A model generated the notes under the pieces. The model saw only the letters and a program-made list of their open reading frames with translations, did no database searches and was not told the origin of the DNA. From assembly GCA_958510825.1 (NCBI GenBank), contig OY294049.1, forward strand, positions 22,396,945-22,460,944: a stretch of DNA of 64,000 bases, in the 5' to 3' direction. The position numbers and the translations under genes are program-made. Origin of the DNA: Brachypterus glaber (taxonomy: Eukaryota > Arthropoda > Insecta > Coleoptera > Kateretidae). Below are positions 1 through 11,226 of this stretch, piece after piece. Position 1 is the stretch's first letter, and each line of letters opens with the position of its first letter.

Positions 1-50
1 AACCTCTATTTAGTAATTTTCACTAAAATATTGTAAACGTTTAAAAGTTA

Positions 51-1045
51 TACTGCTCTACACTAAAAAATTTACCGACACCATCTTAGCTGATTCTAGT
101 TATATTTGATGCGCTGTTTTCTGAACCTTGCTTCGTTTGTCTCGATCAGCTCATTTTTTTTTTTTGAGATATACCGCAAAGTGTTTTTTTTTGCCTATAC
201 TTGCAGTCAAACAAATAATTACGGTCTATTTATTTTTTTTGCAACGAATTGGTACTCTAACAATAGGACTTTAAGCCAAAAAAAAATCGGATTTAAAATA
301 TCTTTATTCGTTTGTTTTTAATAGGCTTCTAAATTTTAAAAATGAGATTTTTTCGCATTTTTTCGGTATATTTTAATGAAAATTTTATATAAATAGTAAA
401 AATATGACTGATTTTAATAAGCAACACTAACACACATGTAAGGTTTGTAAAAATAAAAAAAAAGTTTTAGATTAAATCCAGAAACGGAGATTTTACGGGG
501 AGTTTATTAAAGCAGCAATATTTTAAATTATTTAATGTTTATTTAATTTTATTTTAAAGTTTTAAATCAAGGGAAAAAAGTTTTTTTTTTATAATTTTTC
601 GTTTTGTTTTTTTCATAATAAATTTAATTTATTGTGTTGATCTTCTAAAAATAAAATACTTCAATATATTTTTTTCTTTAGCCCCCAGTAAAATTTCCGT
701 CACTGAATTAAATCTAAAACCTTTTGTATTTTTATAAACCGCACATATTTTAGTATTGCGTATAAAAATTAAAGTAGTATCTTTTCTATTTATATAAAAT
801 TTTTATCAAAATGCGAAAAAATCTCGTTTTTTGAATTTAGAAGCCTATAAAAAACAAATGAATAAATATATTTTAAATCCGCGTTTTTTGGCTTAGAGTC
901 CCATTAACAAAGAACCAATTCACGGCAAAAAAAATAGTTAGACCTTAATTTTTTTTTACTACAACAACATGTATAGCATATCAAATATAGCCAGAAGCAA
1001 CTAAAAGGTCCGCGGAAATAAAAAATATTTTTCTGTAGAGCATTG
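51..1045. mobile_element. Foldback element A, CACTGCTCTACA termini
   Basis: The two ends are inverted copies: a left end reading CTGCTCTACACTAAAAAA and a right end reading, on the other strand, ATGCTCTACAGAAAAA. The arms continue inward through a shared stretch (TGATGCGCTGTTTTC near 108 and its complement near 970). No protein is encoded. The same arms recur at 3796-5607, so this is a dispersed non-autonomous family. Outer bases fit CACTG, the terminus of other TA-flanked elements in this window, but no clear target duplication is visible here. Confidence 0.6.
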
Positions 1046-1108
1046 TTATTGCCCCTTCTTCGCGGGGTAGGGTTAGGACATTTTTATTGTCAGATTGCCT
1101 ATTTGCCA

Positions 1109-1572
1109 GTTTTCACGTAAATATTTAAAAATGTTTTCTCCAGGAAGGGAGGGTAAAAGTTAAAATTTTTTATCAAATTCAGTTTCAGCGACATCAATAA
1201 TCCCTATATACCAGTTTTAATTTTTTGTGTCAAAATATAAAAAAAATCGCAAAAATAGCGCAGAAAACAAAGATAGAACGATTAGATCAAGGCTGACGTG
1301 ACTGAAGTGGGAGACAGTTCGTCCGATGCGCTGTATTTGAGTTTTCACGTGAATATTTAAATATGTTTTCTTCAGGAAGGAGGGTGGAAGTTAAAATGTT
1401 TTATCAAATTCAGTTTCAGCGATATTAATAATCCCTATATACCAGTTTTAATTTTTTTGTATCAAAATGTAAAACAAATCGTAAAAATAGCGCAGAAAAC
1501 AAAGATAGAACGATTAGATCAAGGCTGACGTGACTGAAGTGGGGAAACAGTCCGTCCGATGCCCTGTGTTTT
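1109..1572. repeat. Direct tandem duplication, two units of about 232 bp
   Basis: The unit beginning GTTTTCACGTGAATATTTAA at 1109 begins again at 1341. Both carry GCGCAGAAAACAAAGATAG and AAGGCTGACGTGACTGAAGT. An inverted fragment of the same unit (GTCAGCCTTGGTCTTTGTTT) follows at 1592-1611. Nothing coding is seen. Confidence 0.75.
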
Positions 1573-1611
1573 ATTAAAAAAAAAAGAACAAGTCAGCCTT
1601 GGTCTTTGTTT

Positions 1612-2164
1612 TCTACGTTTCGTATATTTTCATATAAAATATGTTGTTATTTACAATTATGATACAAGCAAGACAGTATTTTAATATTTTCAATGTTTTA
1701 AATTTAAAAACATTAGTGTTACTTATCCAAAAAATCTATTTTGTCTATTTTTTTTATTGTAGATCTAATCAAGAACTAAAAAAATTAAAAGTAACTAATC
1801 CAATTGCTACCTTTTTATAAAGTTTTGCAACAAAACACAATTATCATTTCTTTGAAAAAAGTTCGTATCGGGTAATGAATTAAAATGAGTTGGTAAATAA
1901 AGTTCTAAATGTACCACTTTAATTTTAAAAGTTAAACAGGAATAGTTTTTTCAAACAAAGCCAGCGAAATCAAACTTTTTCCTTTTATCTTTTCCTGTTT
2001 CGGTTCATCAGTCGTCAAAGAAATATTTTTAATCTCGAAAACATTTATTTTTATTTATTCATAGTTTTTCGCAATGTCTTTATAAAAAGATCAAAAAAGA
2101 TCTCTATAATTCAAAGATTTTAATTATATTGAAGAAATACAACTTTTCAGAAACAATTTACATA
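1612..2164. other. AT-rich stretch with nothing recognised
   Basis: No reading frame, repeat border or RNA gene could be recognised. It is ordinary AT-rich intronic or intergenic sequence. Confidence 0.4.
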
Positions 2165-2922
2165 TACAGTGTGATCAAAAACTGACATATCAATTTAAGA
2201 GGTGATTTTACATCCAAAATTATGAAAAAACTTCCTATAAAGGTTTTTCCAGAAATAAGCCCTAAGGGACCTACGGCCCTACGAAGATGGACATATTGAA
2301 TGGGTGACCAAAAAAGCACCAATACAATTTTAATACTACAGGGTGATTCTTTATTTAAAACTAAGTAAAAAAAAGTATTCTTCACCTAAACACCTAAATT
2401 TAATATTAAAGGAGTAATAGCCTTTTATAAAGCAACATTTTTGGTGGCAGAAAATTCTACTTCCTCTTAATTGCGATTTTTTTTAAACGGTTGCTTCTAC
2501 AGTGTTACACTATAAAAAATTGCATTTTTTTTTAACGTTTTTTTTATAACGGTTGCTTCTACAGTATTACACTATAAAAAATATGTATTTTTACTCAAGG
2601 AACCTATATTTTTTACAAAAAAGTCCATAAAAATACACATAAAAAAGTTTGGGGCAAAAATGTGTTAAGCCTGACACATTTTGTCCGTCTAGGCATGCCT
2701 CTGAACAAATTAAAAAAATAAATTAACATAAACTAATTGTCCTTATTAATACTAGTATACATGCAACTCGTCTCTGTACCTTAAAGAGTACCAGAGTTAT
2801 TAGTTAAAAACCTTATTTTTAGTACAATTTTAAAGGGGGTTATTTTCGGACCAACCTTTACAGGAACTTTTTGATGTAGAATCGCCTCTTGTTTTGGCAT
2901 GCCGGTTACTGATCACCCCGTA
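2165..2922. mobile_element. Foldback element with TACAGTGTGATCA termini
   Basis: The left end TACAGTGTGATCAAAAACTG is matched on the opposite strand by the right end TACGGGGTGATCAGTAACCG. A TA precedes the left end; the right flank is TG, so the duplication is degenerate. Internal segments (TTGGTGGCAGAAAATTCTAC, CATATTGAATGGG) are shared with the foldback at 62064-62697. It contains a short internal duplication (CGGTTGCTTCTACAG at about 2498 and 2550). No coding sequence. Confidence 0.6.
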
Positions 2923-3321
2923 TGGCCTGAGCTGTGAGTTTTTATTTTAGGACCTGTGCGTGATACTTCTGTAGTAAAAATAGTTTACTTTACTTGAGAG
3001 GAAACTGATTTTCATGCTTGAGGATCTCTCTTTTCTATTTTTACTTTACTCCCGCCAAATAAGGGTAGTTTACTGATGAGCGCAAATCGAGAAATTAAAC
3101 ACTTTTAAAAATGGCTTTAAAGGTTTTGTAGGTTAATGGCAAATTATAAACATAACAACGTTTTTCCCGTAAAAGTCACAGACGGGCGTACATTTTTTTG
3201 CCATTTTAGTGAAGGCCCTTTAAAATTTACATTTGTGGTTATCCCTTTATAATCACCGAAAATAAATTTAAACTTATTCGCGGGAAAGCAAGTGCAGTGG
3301 AACCGTACCATTTTCAGTTAA

Positions 3322-3465
3322 GGCCTATTCAGAAGCTTGCATAAGAACATAAAACATGAGAATGCGATGCCGTGATTGGCTTATAAGATACATGGCCGCA
3401 CCTCAATTCAATCACGGCATCGCATTCTTATGTATTACGTTCTTATGCGAGCTGTGGATATGCCC
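3322..3465. mobile_element. MITE of 144 bp flanked by TTAA, copy 1
   Basis: Inverted arms of about 60 bp (GGCCTATTCAGAAGCTTGCA on the left; GGGCATATCCACAGCTCGCA on the other strand at the right) both run into ATGCGATGCCGTGATTGGCT. TTAA stands at 3318-3321 and at 3466-3469, the target duplication of piggyBac-type transposition. A second copy is at 47493-47637 and a half copy at 21096-21160. Confidence 0.8.
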
Positions 3466-3843
3466 TTAAGTTAATGTTAATCTGAGTCCCTGTTAAAAAG
3501 TTTAGAGTTAATAGCCTCATAAAAATCTACTTCAAACCAGTTTTATAATAATAATAAAGTTAATTCTAAATATGTAGAAACTTTAAATCTTCAACTTCAA
3601 AATTAAGGTTAAAAATAAATACAGCAAACAAGCATAATTTAATGAGTTTTCTTGTAACAAGTTTAAGAGTTTAAACTCGTGACGAGAGACTACCAAAAAT
3701 TTGTATGATAAACTTCTCTGCATATAATTTAATAGTGTCGTTATATTTATTTTACTCTTTTCCAGTTTAGTTGAGTGCCAAACCATAAAATACTTCACTG
3801 ATAACAATCAAAAAATTCCGACACCATTTTAGTTGATTCTAGA

Positions 3844-4522
3844 CCTTTTTAACCGACTTTCAAAAAGGAGGTTATTAATTCGACGTGTGACTTAGTTTTT
3901 TTTTTGTTCCCGCATAACTTTGAAACGAATGAACGGAATTTGATGAAAGTGTTTTCAACTTAAAGAGGGAATTCATGAGGTAGTCCCGTTTCAATTTGAT
4001 GCTCGGATAACGCCGGGTAATTTGGATAATTAAGATAAATAAAAGTCCAAACGCAATTTCACTTAAAAACGGCTTAATTTGGTTCTACTACCAACCAAAT
4101 TTTTAGAAAAATATCGGATAACTCGGAAAACTTGAACACTCAAATATTACGGCACACTGAAAATCTAAACTTAATTCTCTGGACCTATAAAATTAAAATA
4201 CCAAGAGAAAATTGTAAATTTTGTGATTTTACCATAAGGCGTTATTTGATTATTACTTAACGCTTAAAGTTTAACAAAATTTTCTTTAGTGTTTCGTTTA
4301 AAATAAGGTTGGTTGGACTTTTGGGCGCTGAAATAAAAATATTAGTTTTATTTTTTAGAAATATATCTTTAAGATAATAACGCCACAACGCACTAACAGT
4401 GCGTTGTGACGTCAGCAGCTTGTCGAGATGGAAGGGCAACTATAATTTAGCTTAGATGACGTTACAAATCAACAAGTTCTGTGTCTCTAAAAAGTAAAAA
4501 ATAAAAACTTTTCGCAAAAAAC
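3844..4522. repeat. Insertion beginning AACCGACTTTCAAAAAGG
   Basis: This segment interrupts element B. It starts TTTTTAACCGACTTTCAAAA and holds no convincing reading frame. It includes a perfect 25-bp hairpin, CACAACGCAC with its complement, near 4383-4407, and GTCTCTAAAAAGTAAAAAAT near 4480, repeated near 4540. The superfamily is not known to me. Confidence 0.4.
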
Positions 4523-4524
4523 AT

Positions 4525-4707
4525 GAACCGACTTATATGTCTCTAAAAAGTAAAAAATAAAAAATACTTAAGTCGGTGTCAATTACACAGCAAACAATGA
4601 TAAAATAATTTTAAAAAAATGTTAGAAAGTAATTTAGGGAATGGTGAAATTGGCACCGATTTAAGTATTTTTAATTTATTACTTTTTAGAGACATAGAAG
4701 TCGGTTC
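4525..4707. mobile_element. Small hairpin MITE, GAACCGACTT termini
   Basis: The left arm GAACCGACTTATATGTCTCT is matched on the opposite strand at the right end by GAACCGACTTCTATGTCTCT. The arms continue through AAAAAGTA and AAGTCGGTG for about 60 bp each. It sits at the end of the insertion within element B, giving a third layer of nesting. Confidence 0.65.
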
Positions 4708-5607
4708 ATTTTATTAATGCGCTGTTTTCGGAACCTTGATTCGTTTTTCTCGATCAGCTCGATATATGTGTTTTTTTGCCTATAGTTGTAGTAAAAAAAA
4801 AATTAATGTCTAATTATTTTTTGTTTACGACGGATTGATTCTATATTAAAAGAGCTCTAAGCCAAAAAAAAGCGGATTTAAAATATCTTTTTTCGTTTTT
4901 TTTTTGTAGGCTTCTAAATTCAAAAAATGAGTTTTTTTTTTCGCATTTTTTCGCTATATTTTTATGAAAATTTTATATAACTACTGAAGTTGTGGCTCTG
5001 ATTTTTTAAGCAATACTAAAATATATGTGCAACACAATAAATTAAATTAATTATAAAAAACACAAAATGAAAAATAAAAATAAAACTTTTTCTTCTTTCC
5101 TTAAATCATTAAAATAACATTAAATAAACAATAAATAATTCAAAATATTGATGTTCTGCTTTCAACAACTCCCCGTAAAATCTCAATTACTGGATTCAAT
5201 CTAAATTTATTTTTACAAACCTCACATGTTTGTTAGTGTTCCTTAAAAAACAGAGCCATATCTTTAGTATTTATATAAAATTTTCTTGAAAATATAGCGA
5301 AAAAATACGAAAAATTTTATTTTTTTAATTTAAAAGCCTATAAAAAACAAACAAATATAGATATTCTAAATTCGATTTTTTGACTTAGAGCTCTATTAAT
5401 AGAGAACCAATCCACGGCAAGAAAAAAATTAATTAGTCCTAAATTATTTTTTACTACAACTATAGGCAAAAAAAACACCATGCGCTATATCTTAAAAAAA
5501 AAAACGAGCTGATCGGGAAAAACGAAGCAAGGTTCCGAAAATAGCGCATCAAATATGTCTAGAATCAACTAAAATAGTGTTGGCAAATTTTTGAGTGTAG
5601 AGCAGTG

Positions 5608-6395
5608 TTATTATGGTAATTATAACAGAATAAACAGTTCATTATGCCGCACTTTGCGTTGCTGTTGTTGCAGACTGCGACTATTGTTGTGTCACGTGCA
5701 AAATGGCTTTCATCTTTTGGGCATACATTAAAAATAAGAGTAGTTTGGAAAGCTCTTGATAAAAATGTTTTAGCCATTTAATTGTACCTTGTTTTGTTTT
5801 GAGAACGCTTGTATGCAATATGTCCAGGTTTACTTTTCTACTAAATTAAACATTTAACAGTCATGCAAATATTGATTCAAATACTAGTGTAGTATAACGA
5901 TAAATTTACAATTGGATTGGGTCAAAGCAAAACTGCACAACACTAAATACAACAAAAAAAACTCATTTTAACTAAAAGTTATTTTCATACATTCTAATTT
6001 AATCAAAAAAACTAGAGTGAACGATATTTTAATTTATAGTAGAATACCCAAATATTTTTAAAAAATATCTAATCAGTTTTGCAACATAACTCTTTATAAT
6101 AGTTTTGTTAATAATATTAAATACACAATAGCCCCAAATATATACAATAACATAATATTATATATGACTATGACTATGAAACAATACATTTTTTAAACAT
6201 TAGTAAACTGTATATTCATGGTAAATAGATTTAATAAACAAATGATTGGCCTATTCCGAATATTCATGACAATTAAAAATAAGCATTCAATAAATTATTT
6301 TATCCACGGCCGTGATAAATAGGCCCAATATTCACGGGTTTGTAAAAATAAACCGTTTAAACTTCAAAACAGCCGTAGATAAAGTATAGTATTCT
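5608..6395. other. AT-rich stretch with nothing recognised
   Basis: No gene or repeat border was recognised here. Confidence 0.4.
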
Positions 6396-6502
6396 ACTCG
6401 CGTATAATAGCTATTAATCATTCGGGTGACTAGGTCACTCGCCTTTCGGCTCGTGTCCCAAAATTCACCCTCATTGATTAATAGCAATTATTATACGCTC
6501 AT
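6396..6502. repeat. Hairpin with GCGTATAATAGCTATTAATCA arms
   Basis: A left arm GCGTATAATAGCTATTAATC and an imperfect complementary right arm (GATTAATAGCAATTATTATA) enclose a GC-richer loop containing GTGACTAGGTCACTC. It is probably a small MITE; no target duplication is certain. Confidence 0.5.
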
Positions 6503-6980
6503 TGAACAATATACTATTAATCACAATATTTTTTTTCTCAGTGTATTTTGCTTTGCCTTAAATGCATTAATTATGCCAATATAGTTAAATAAATCAATTA
6601 TGCTACATAGCATACAAATTATATTATGTATAGTGTACAAATACATAGTATACCCCTAGGTAAATAAATATTTATCGCCACAACAACTATGAAAAATAAA
6701 CATGGTTTAATAAAAATTTGACAATTCAATACGCAATTGGTTTAGTTTGTCCAATGTTATAGTTTACACTATGGATTTAGATGATTAATAATCATTGATT
6801 ATTGTGCAGAATTCATTATGATGAATTTTCGAGCGTTCGACCGGTGAAATTTGATTTCTTTGACAATGTAACCACCCCACGTGTAGTTAGTTGGAGTTGG
6901 CAAAATCGAGTTGATGAGCTTGTAGCAAAATAAGTAATTTCTATTCTTGTATCTAAAAGCACCACTTTTTGTATGATAAA

Positions 6981-7056
6981 CCAACCAATCAACGTCGACT
7001 AGTTTATTTTTTCGGCCTAGGCCGCAAAAGTAAAATAGTCGACTTTGATTGGTTGG
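6981..7056. repeat. Short hairpin MITE, CCAACCAATCAA arms
   Basis: CCAACCAATCAACGTCGACT at the left is matched on the other strand by CCAACCAATCAAAGTCGACT at the right, with a loop of about 25 bp. Total length 76 bp. No protein. Confidence 0.65.
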
Positions 7057-7439
7057 TTAATATTGAAATTGTTGACATTTGAATTCTAACCTCAAACCTC
7101 AAACACGGACGAAAACTATTTTTAGGGCAATTACTGTTGCCAACCTCGCTCTCTGAGCTCGGATGGCAATTTCCGTAACCGCCTTAGAAACATAATTTTT
7201 CGTCCTACTACTACTACTATTTCGTCTCGAAAAGTCGGCAGCCATATATTTTTCCCTCCCACCTTCATTTTAAAATCTATTTTATAATAAATATTCCAAA
7301 CTCAGCGTTATGTACAAAAGTAAAATTCAATTTTACGCTTGCTGTTATGGTAACGAGCAGCAAAGTAAAATGCTAAAAAATAGGTTATTTTTCGGTCAGA
7401 AAACTTCATTTGTTTTTGTATAAATGATAATTTTTCTAT
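7057..7439. other. No feature recognised
   Basis: Sequence is AT-rich with a few GC-richer patches. No frame or repeat boundary could be supported. Confidence 0.35.
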
Positions 7440-7515
7440 TAGATCGTAGAAAATTTTTTTTTCTGGCCGGGAATGGAACCAGCGTTCCCTTGGTTACAAT
7501 ATCACGCAAATTGAG
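7440..7515 (-). repeat. tRNA-like SINE head fragment
   Basis: Read on the minus strand, GCTGGTTCCATTCCCGGCCA has the form of an RNA polymerase III B box and T-arm, followed by AGAAAAAAAAATTTTC. The SINE at 19505 has the same arrangement (B box, then AGAACAAAAAATTTTC). It is short and diverged, so this is a tentative call. Confidence 0.35.
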
Positions 7516-7835
7516 ATCTAGGTTAACTTCTTCTGGAATGGCTCCAAACCAGCTTAGAGCAAAAGCTTTAATTTGACTATTTACACTTTATAATGGGGCA
7601 CAGAGTTTTTGGGGTCCAGAAAGCAGGGAAAGTGACAGAACACCGATTTATAGGATTGATAGCATCTACAAATTCCGGCACTGCTAAATGATAAAGAGAA
7701 CTTGTTGCTTCAGTTTCGCGTGACCAGATTAATTACGCAACAGTCAAGTTTCATCTTTTGTATTTGAAACTGTAAAATTTTATACACTTGGAGATATTTA
7801 TACCGTGCCCAGAAAACCAGCTTGAGAGTCTAGTA

Positions 7836-9011
7836 TACACGGTGTATTTGAAATAGCGTAGGAAATTTTAAGAGGTGATTCTACATGATAAAATATGACA
7901 AAAAGTTCCTATAAATATATGTCTAAAAATGCGTCATAAGGGAGCTACGCCCCTTTGAAAGTGGCTAAAAAAATCGGTTTTTATTTAATAACTCAGGAAC
8001 CCTTTGAGATATATCAACTAGGTTTTGCACGTCAACTAATCCTACCAAGGCCCATTTTTATGTGTTATTTTCATGTACTTATTTCAACCAGGGGTGTGCG
8101 AAACGGGGGGGCTTATCAGTTTTTTGTCCCAAACTTTTTTCTGTGTAACTTTTTTGTAATTTTATTTTTGAAATATGATTCCTCAGGTCAAAATACATAA
8201 AAAGGTACTCTTGTTGTAATACTGTAGGATTAACCGTTTTCGAGAAAAATTCATTTGAAGATGAAATTCCACGGTTCAAGGACGAAAAATTAAATACTAA
8301 AATGTTGAAAACCAAAATTTTAATGATGCAGGGCAAATGTACATTAAAAACTAAGAAAAAAACCTCATATACAGGTACTTCCAAAAATAAATCCTAATGG
8401 AGCTATGGTCTCCTAAATATGCACCATTTTAAAGGGCTATGGTAGCTTTAAAAGCGTTTTTTCGACCTACATGTATGGAAACTTTTTTTCTTAGTTTTTG
8501 ATGTAGAATAACACTGCATCATTAAAATTTTGGTTTTCGACATTTTAGTATTTAATTTTTCGTCCTCGAACCGTGAAATTTCACCTTCAAATGAACTTTT
8601 CTCGAAAACGGTTAATCCTACAGTATTACAACAAGAGTACCCTTTTTATGTATTTTGACCTGAGAAATCATATTTTAAAAACAAAAATTGCAAAAAAGTT
8701 ACACAGAAAAAAGTTTGGGACAAAAACTGATAAGGCCCCCCCGTTTCGCTCACCCCTGGTTTAAATAAGTACGTGAAAATGACATACAAAGATTGGCCTT
8801 ATTAGGATTAATTCACGTGCAAAACCTCGTTAATATATATCAAAGGGTTCCTGAGTTATTAAATTAAAACCGATTTTTTTACCCACTTTCAAAGGGGCGT
8901 AGCTCCCTTATGACGCATTTTTAGACATATGTTTATAGGAACTTTTTGTCATATTTTATCATGTTAAATCACCTGTTAAAATTTCCTACGCTATTTCAAA
9001 TACACCCTGTA
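7836..9011. mobile_element. Palindromic MITE of 1.18 kb, copy 1
   Basis: The element starts TACACGGTGTATTTGAAATA and its opposite-strand right end is TACAGGGTGTATTTGAAATA. TA lies at 7834-7835 and 9012-9013. The two arms, each over 500 bp, are complementary almost throughout, so the whole element can fold into one hairpin. Sister copies lie at 12265-13434 and 58185-59309. Short open frames in both arms are shared between copies only because the DNA is conserved. No transposase is present. Confidence 0.85.
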
Positions 9012-9626
9012 TAGCATTCTAGACTTCCTTTCATATAGCAAGAAAAGTGGAAGAAATTATTGAGACGTTCAAAATATTTCTCAAAAGTTGAATGAAAAAT
9101 GAACGCTATAATTGTACGTCTAAAAGCACTCATAATTATGTCGAAATATGTATGCTATTTTATGTTAATTTATGGTCTTATTATTATAGGTTCCATTTTT
9201 AATACTAAATGCTCCCTAGTTTTAGACGGTGAAGTAATAAACTATTTTAGGTCGATAATATACCCCTTTATTTGATAAAATTTAGGACGACGTAATAATG
9301 ACCAACTTTATGTCGAAAATTTATAGTTTATATTAGTTTAATTGAGAACATGCTACAAATGAACTATTTCAAGTCCAAAATATACTGCTCATATCGTCTC
9401 AATTTTAATAATATTTCTATTTTTCGCACTAAATACAAGCAAATATTTCAAAATATTATTTACAACAAAAACAGCAATAACTTAAAAAATATCGTTAGAA
9501 CCTAACGTAGAAGTCACATTAAATTAAAAAAAAAAAAATAAATGTTACTAATGTCAAAATTCGCAAAAGAAAACCCCAGATAAATCGATACAACTTGCAC
9601 TCACCATGCTATAGAACACTCGACTT
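9012..9626. other. No feature recognised
   Basis: AT-rich sequence between a MITE and the CAAA array. No frame, repeat boundary or RNA gene was seen. Confidence 0.35.
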
Positions 9627-9922
9627 ACAAACAAACAAACAAACAAACAAACAAACAAACAAACAAACAAACAAACAAACAAACAAACAAACAAACAAAC
9701 AAACAAACAAACAAACAAACAAACAAACAAACAAACAAACAAACAAACAAACAAACAAACAAACAAACAAACAAACAAACAAACAAACAAACAAACAAAC
9801 AAACAAACAAACAAACAAACAAACAAACAAACAAACAAACAAACAAACAAACAAACAAACAAACAAACAAACAAACAAACAAACAAACAAACAAACAAAC
9901 AAACAAACAAACAAACAAAAAA
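9627..9922. repeat. (CAAA)n microsatellite, about 73 units
   Basis: An uninterrupted CAAA run of about 290 bp. Open frames on both strands across it are by-products of a tetranucleotide that lacks stop codons. Related SINE tails in this window end in CAAACAAACAA, so the array could have grown from such a tail. Confidence 0.97.
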
Positions 9923-10041
9923 CCGGTTTTGTATCTGCTCGCGGAGAATTACTCGTTTGCGCTTCCAACGGATTTTTCTAAAAATTATGCTTATATAATA
10001 TATAGTAGGCTTACTTTTTCCTGGGTTACTATTTGTTATTA

Positions 10042-11226
10042 CAGGGTTTCCACCAATCCTGGAAAACCTTGAAAACCTGGAAAACGCATGGAATTTAAAT
10101 CCCCACCTGGAATACTTGGAATTTAACAGTTTTTCTTTAAAAAACGGTTTTTTACCTGGAATTTTTTAATAGCACCTGGAATTTAACACGAAAATATAAC
10201 TTGTTCAAGAAAAATTAAATCACTAGGCACAAAAATTAAAAGGTATAAAAAAACATCCTAAATTTTTAGGTGGTTTTTAAAACCTGTCGAAAAATAGTAG
10301 TAGAGTAGGTAATGACAAAAAAGTAAATTGAAGCTTCAAGTCTCTAGTTTTAAGATCCTGAAAAATATTAACATATTTTTATCATTGGCCGTTTTTGAGT
10401 AATCATAAAAAAATCAGCGTTAAAACAAATTTCCAAATTCTTGCTAGCCTTCCAAAAAGTCCACGGTCTTCAATAATTTTTCTTTGTGATTTTGTCTGAA
10501 AACTCTTTTAGCTTGATTCTTCTTTTTCTTTAATTTGAGCGCTAAAAAAGCTCTGTACGATTATTTTATGCTATGTTATCGGCGTTAAAAGCAAAAATTA
10601 CACTTTTAAATTTGATAATAACTCGGGAACTAAGGACCGTAAAGAAAATTGTTTCTGAAAACTACAAAGTATCCTCTATAAAATGTTTCTATTGTTTTTT
10701 TATTTTTTTTTGATGCAAGACACAAAAACTTAAAAAAAGGTAAAAAATTGCCTTTTCAGAACTTGTCGCTTGATTTGAGATTAGAGTGGCGCAACCGGAA
10801 GGGGGCTCAAATTAAAAAAAATTAAAATGATTTTTTAACTATGCATGTTAGGTTTACAAAAAATTTTGCCTGCGGTGCTAATGTTGGATTTTTGTTAATA
10901 GATTTTACAAAATAATATGATCCATTAAACTGGAAAATGTGAAGCATAAATATTTCTTAAGATTTTCGGCGTTAAACATAATAAGTTGTATTTTAAGAGG
11001 TTTACCATACCCATTTAAAGTTTTATAAAACAATTTTCTTATCTGGAAAAAAATGTTAATTATTGAAAATGAAATGATTTTTTTTTTTCAGATTTTTTTT
11101 TTTGTTTAAAAATTAAAAGTATTATATACTAAAACTATTTTACTATACCTGTAATATTAATAATTTTTACCTGGAAAACCTGGAAAATACCTGAAATTTA
11201 AATGTCAATTTTTGTTGGAAACCCTG
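10042..11226. mobile_element. Non-autonomous hAT-like element with CCTGGAAAA subterminal repeats
   Basis: The left end CAGGGTTTCCACCAATCCTG and the opposite-strand right end CAGGGTTTCCAACAAAAATT share the CAGGGTTTCC terminus. The flanking 8-mers are TGTTATTA and TATTATTA, a one-mismatch target duplication of the length typical of hAT elements. Many copies of ACCTGGAAAA or ACCTGGAATTT lie within about 170 bp of the left end and 60 bp of the right end; subterminal repeats of this type are where hAT transposases usually bind. The 1,185 bp encode no transposase. Confidence 0.65.

Larger units (their letters stand above)
3796..5607. mobile_element. Foldback element B, same family as 51-1045, interrupted
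   Basis: The left end (CACTGATAACAATC, then TTCCGACACCATTTTAGTTG) and right end (complement CACTGCTCTACACTCAAAAA) match element A. The left arm stops near 3843 and resumes near 4714 at TTAATGCGCTGTTTTCGGAA, so about 870 bp were inserted. With that insertion removed the element is about 940 bp, close to element A. No coding sequence. Confidence 0.6.

Noticed and set aside
8079..8384. Frame beginning MEVPVYEVFFLVFNVHLPCI, also present at 12880 and 58525-58728
   Set aside because: It is repeated because it lies in the palindromic MITE arms. Both arms and strands are open to a similar degree and copies differ by indels, so there is no sign of coding constraint.
9554..9981. Long open frames on both strands (repeating KQTN and FVCL peptides)
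   Set aside because: They are translations of the (CAAA)n array, which has no stop codons in several frames.
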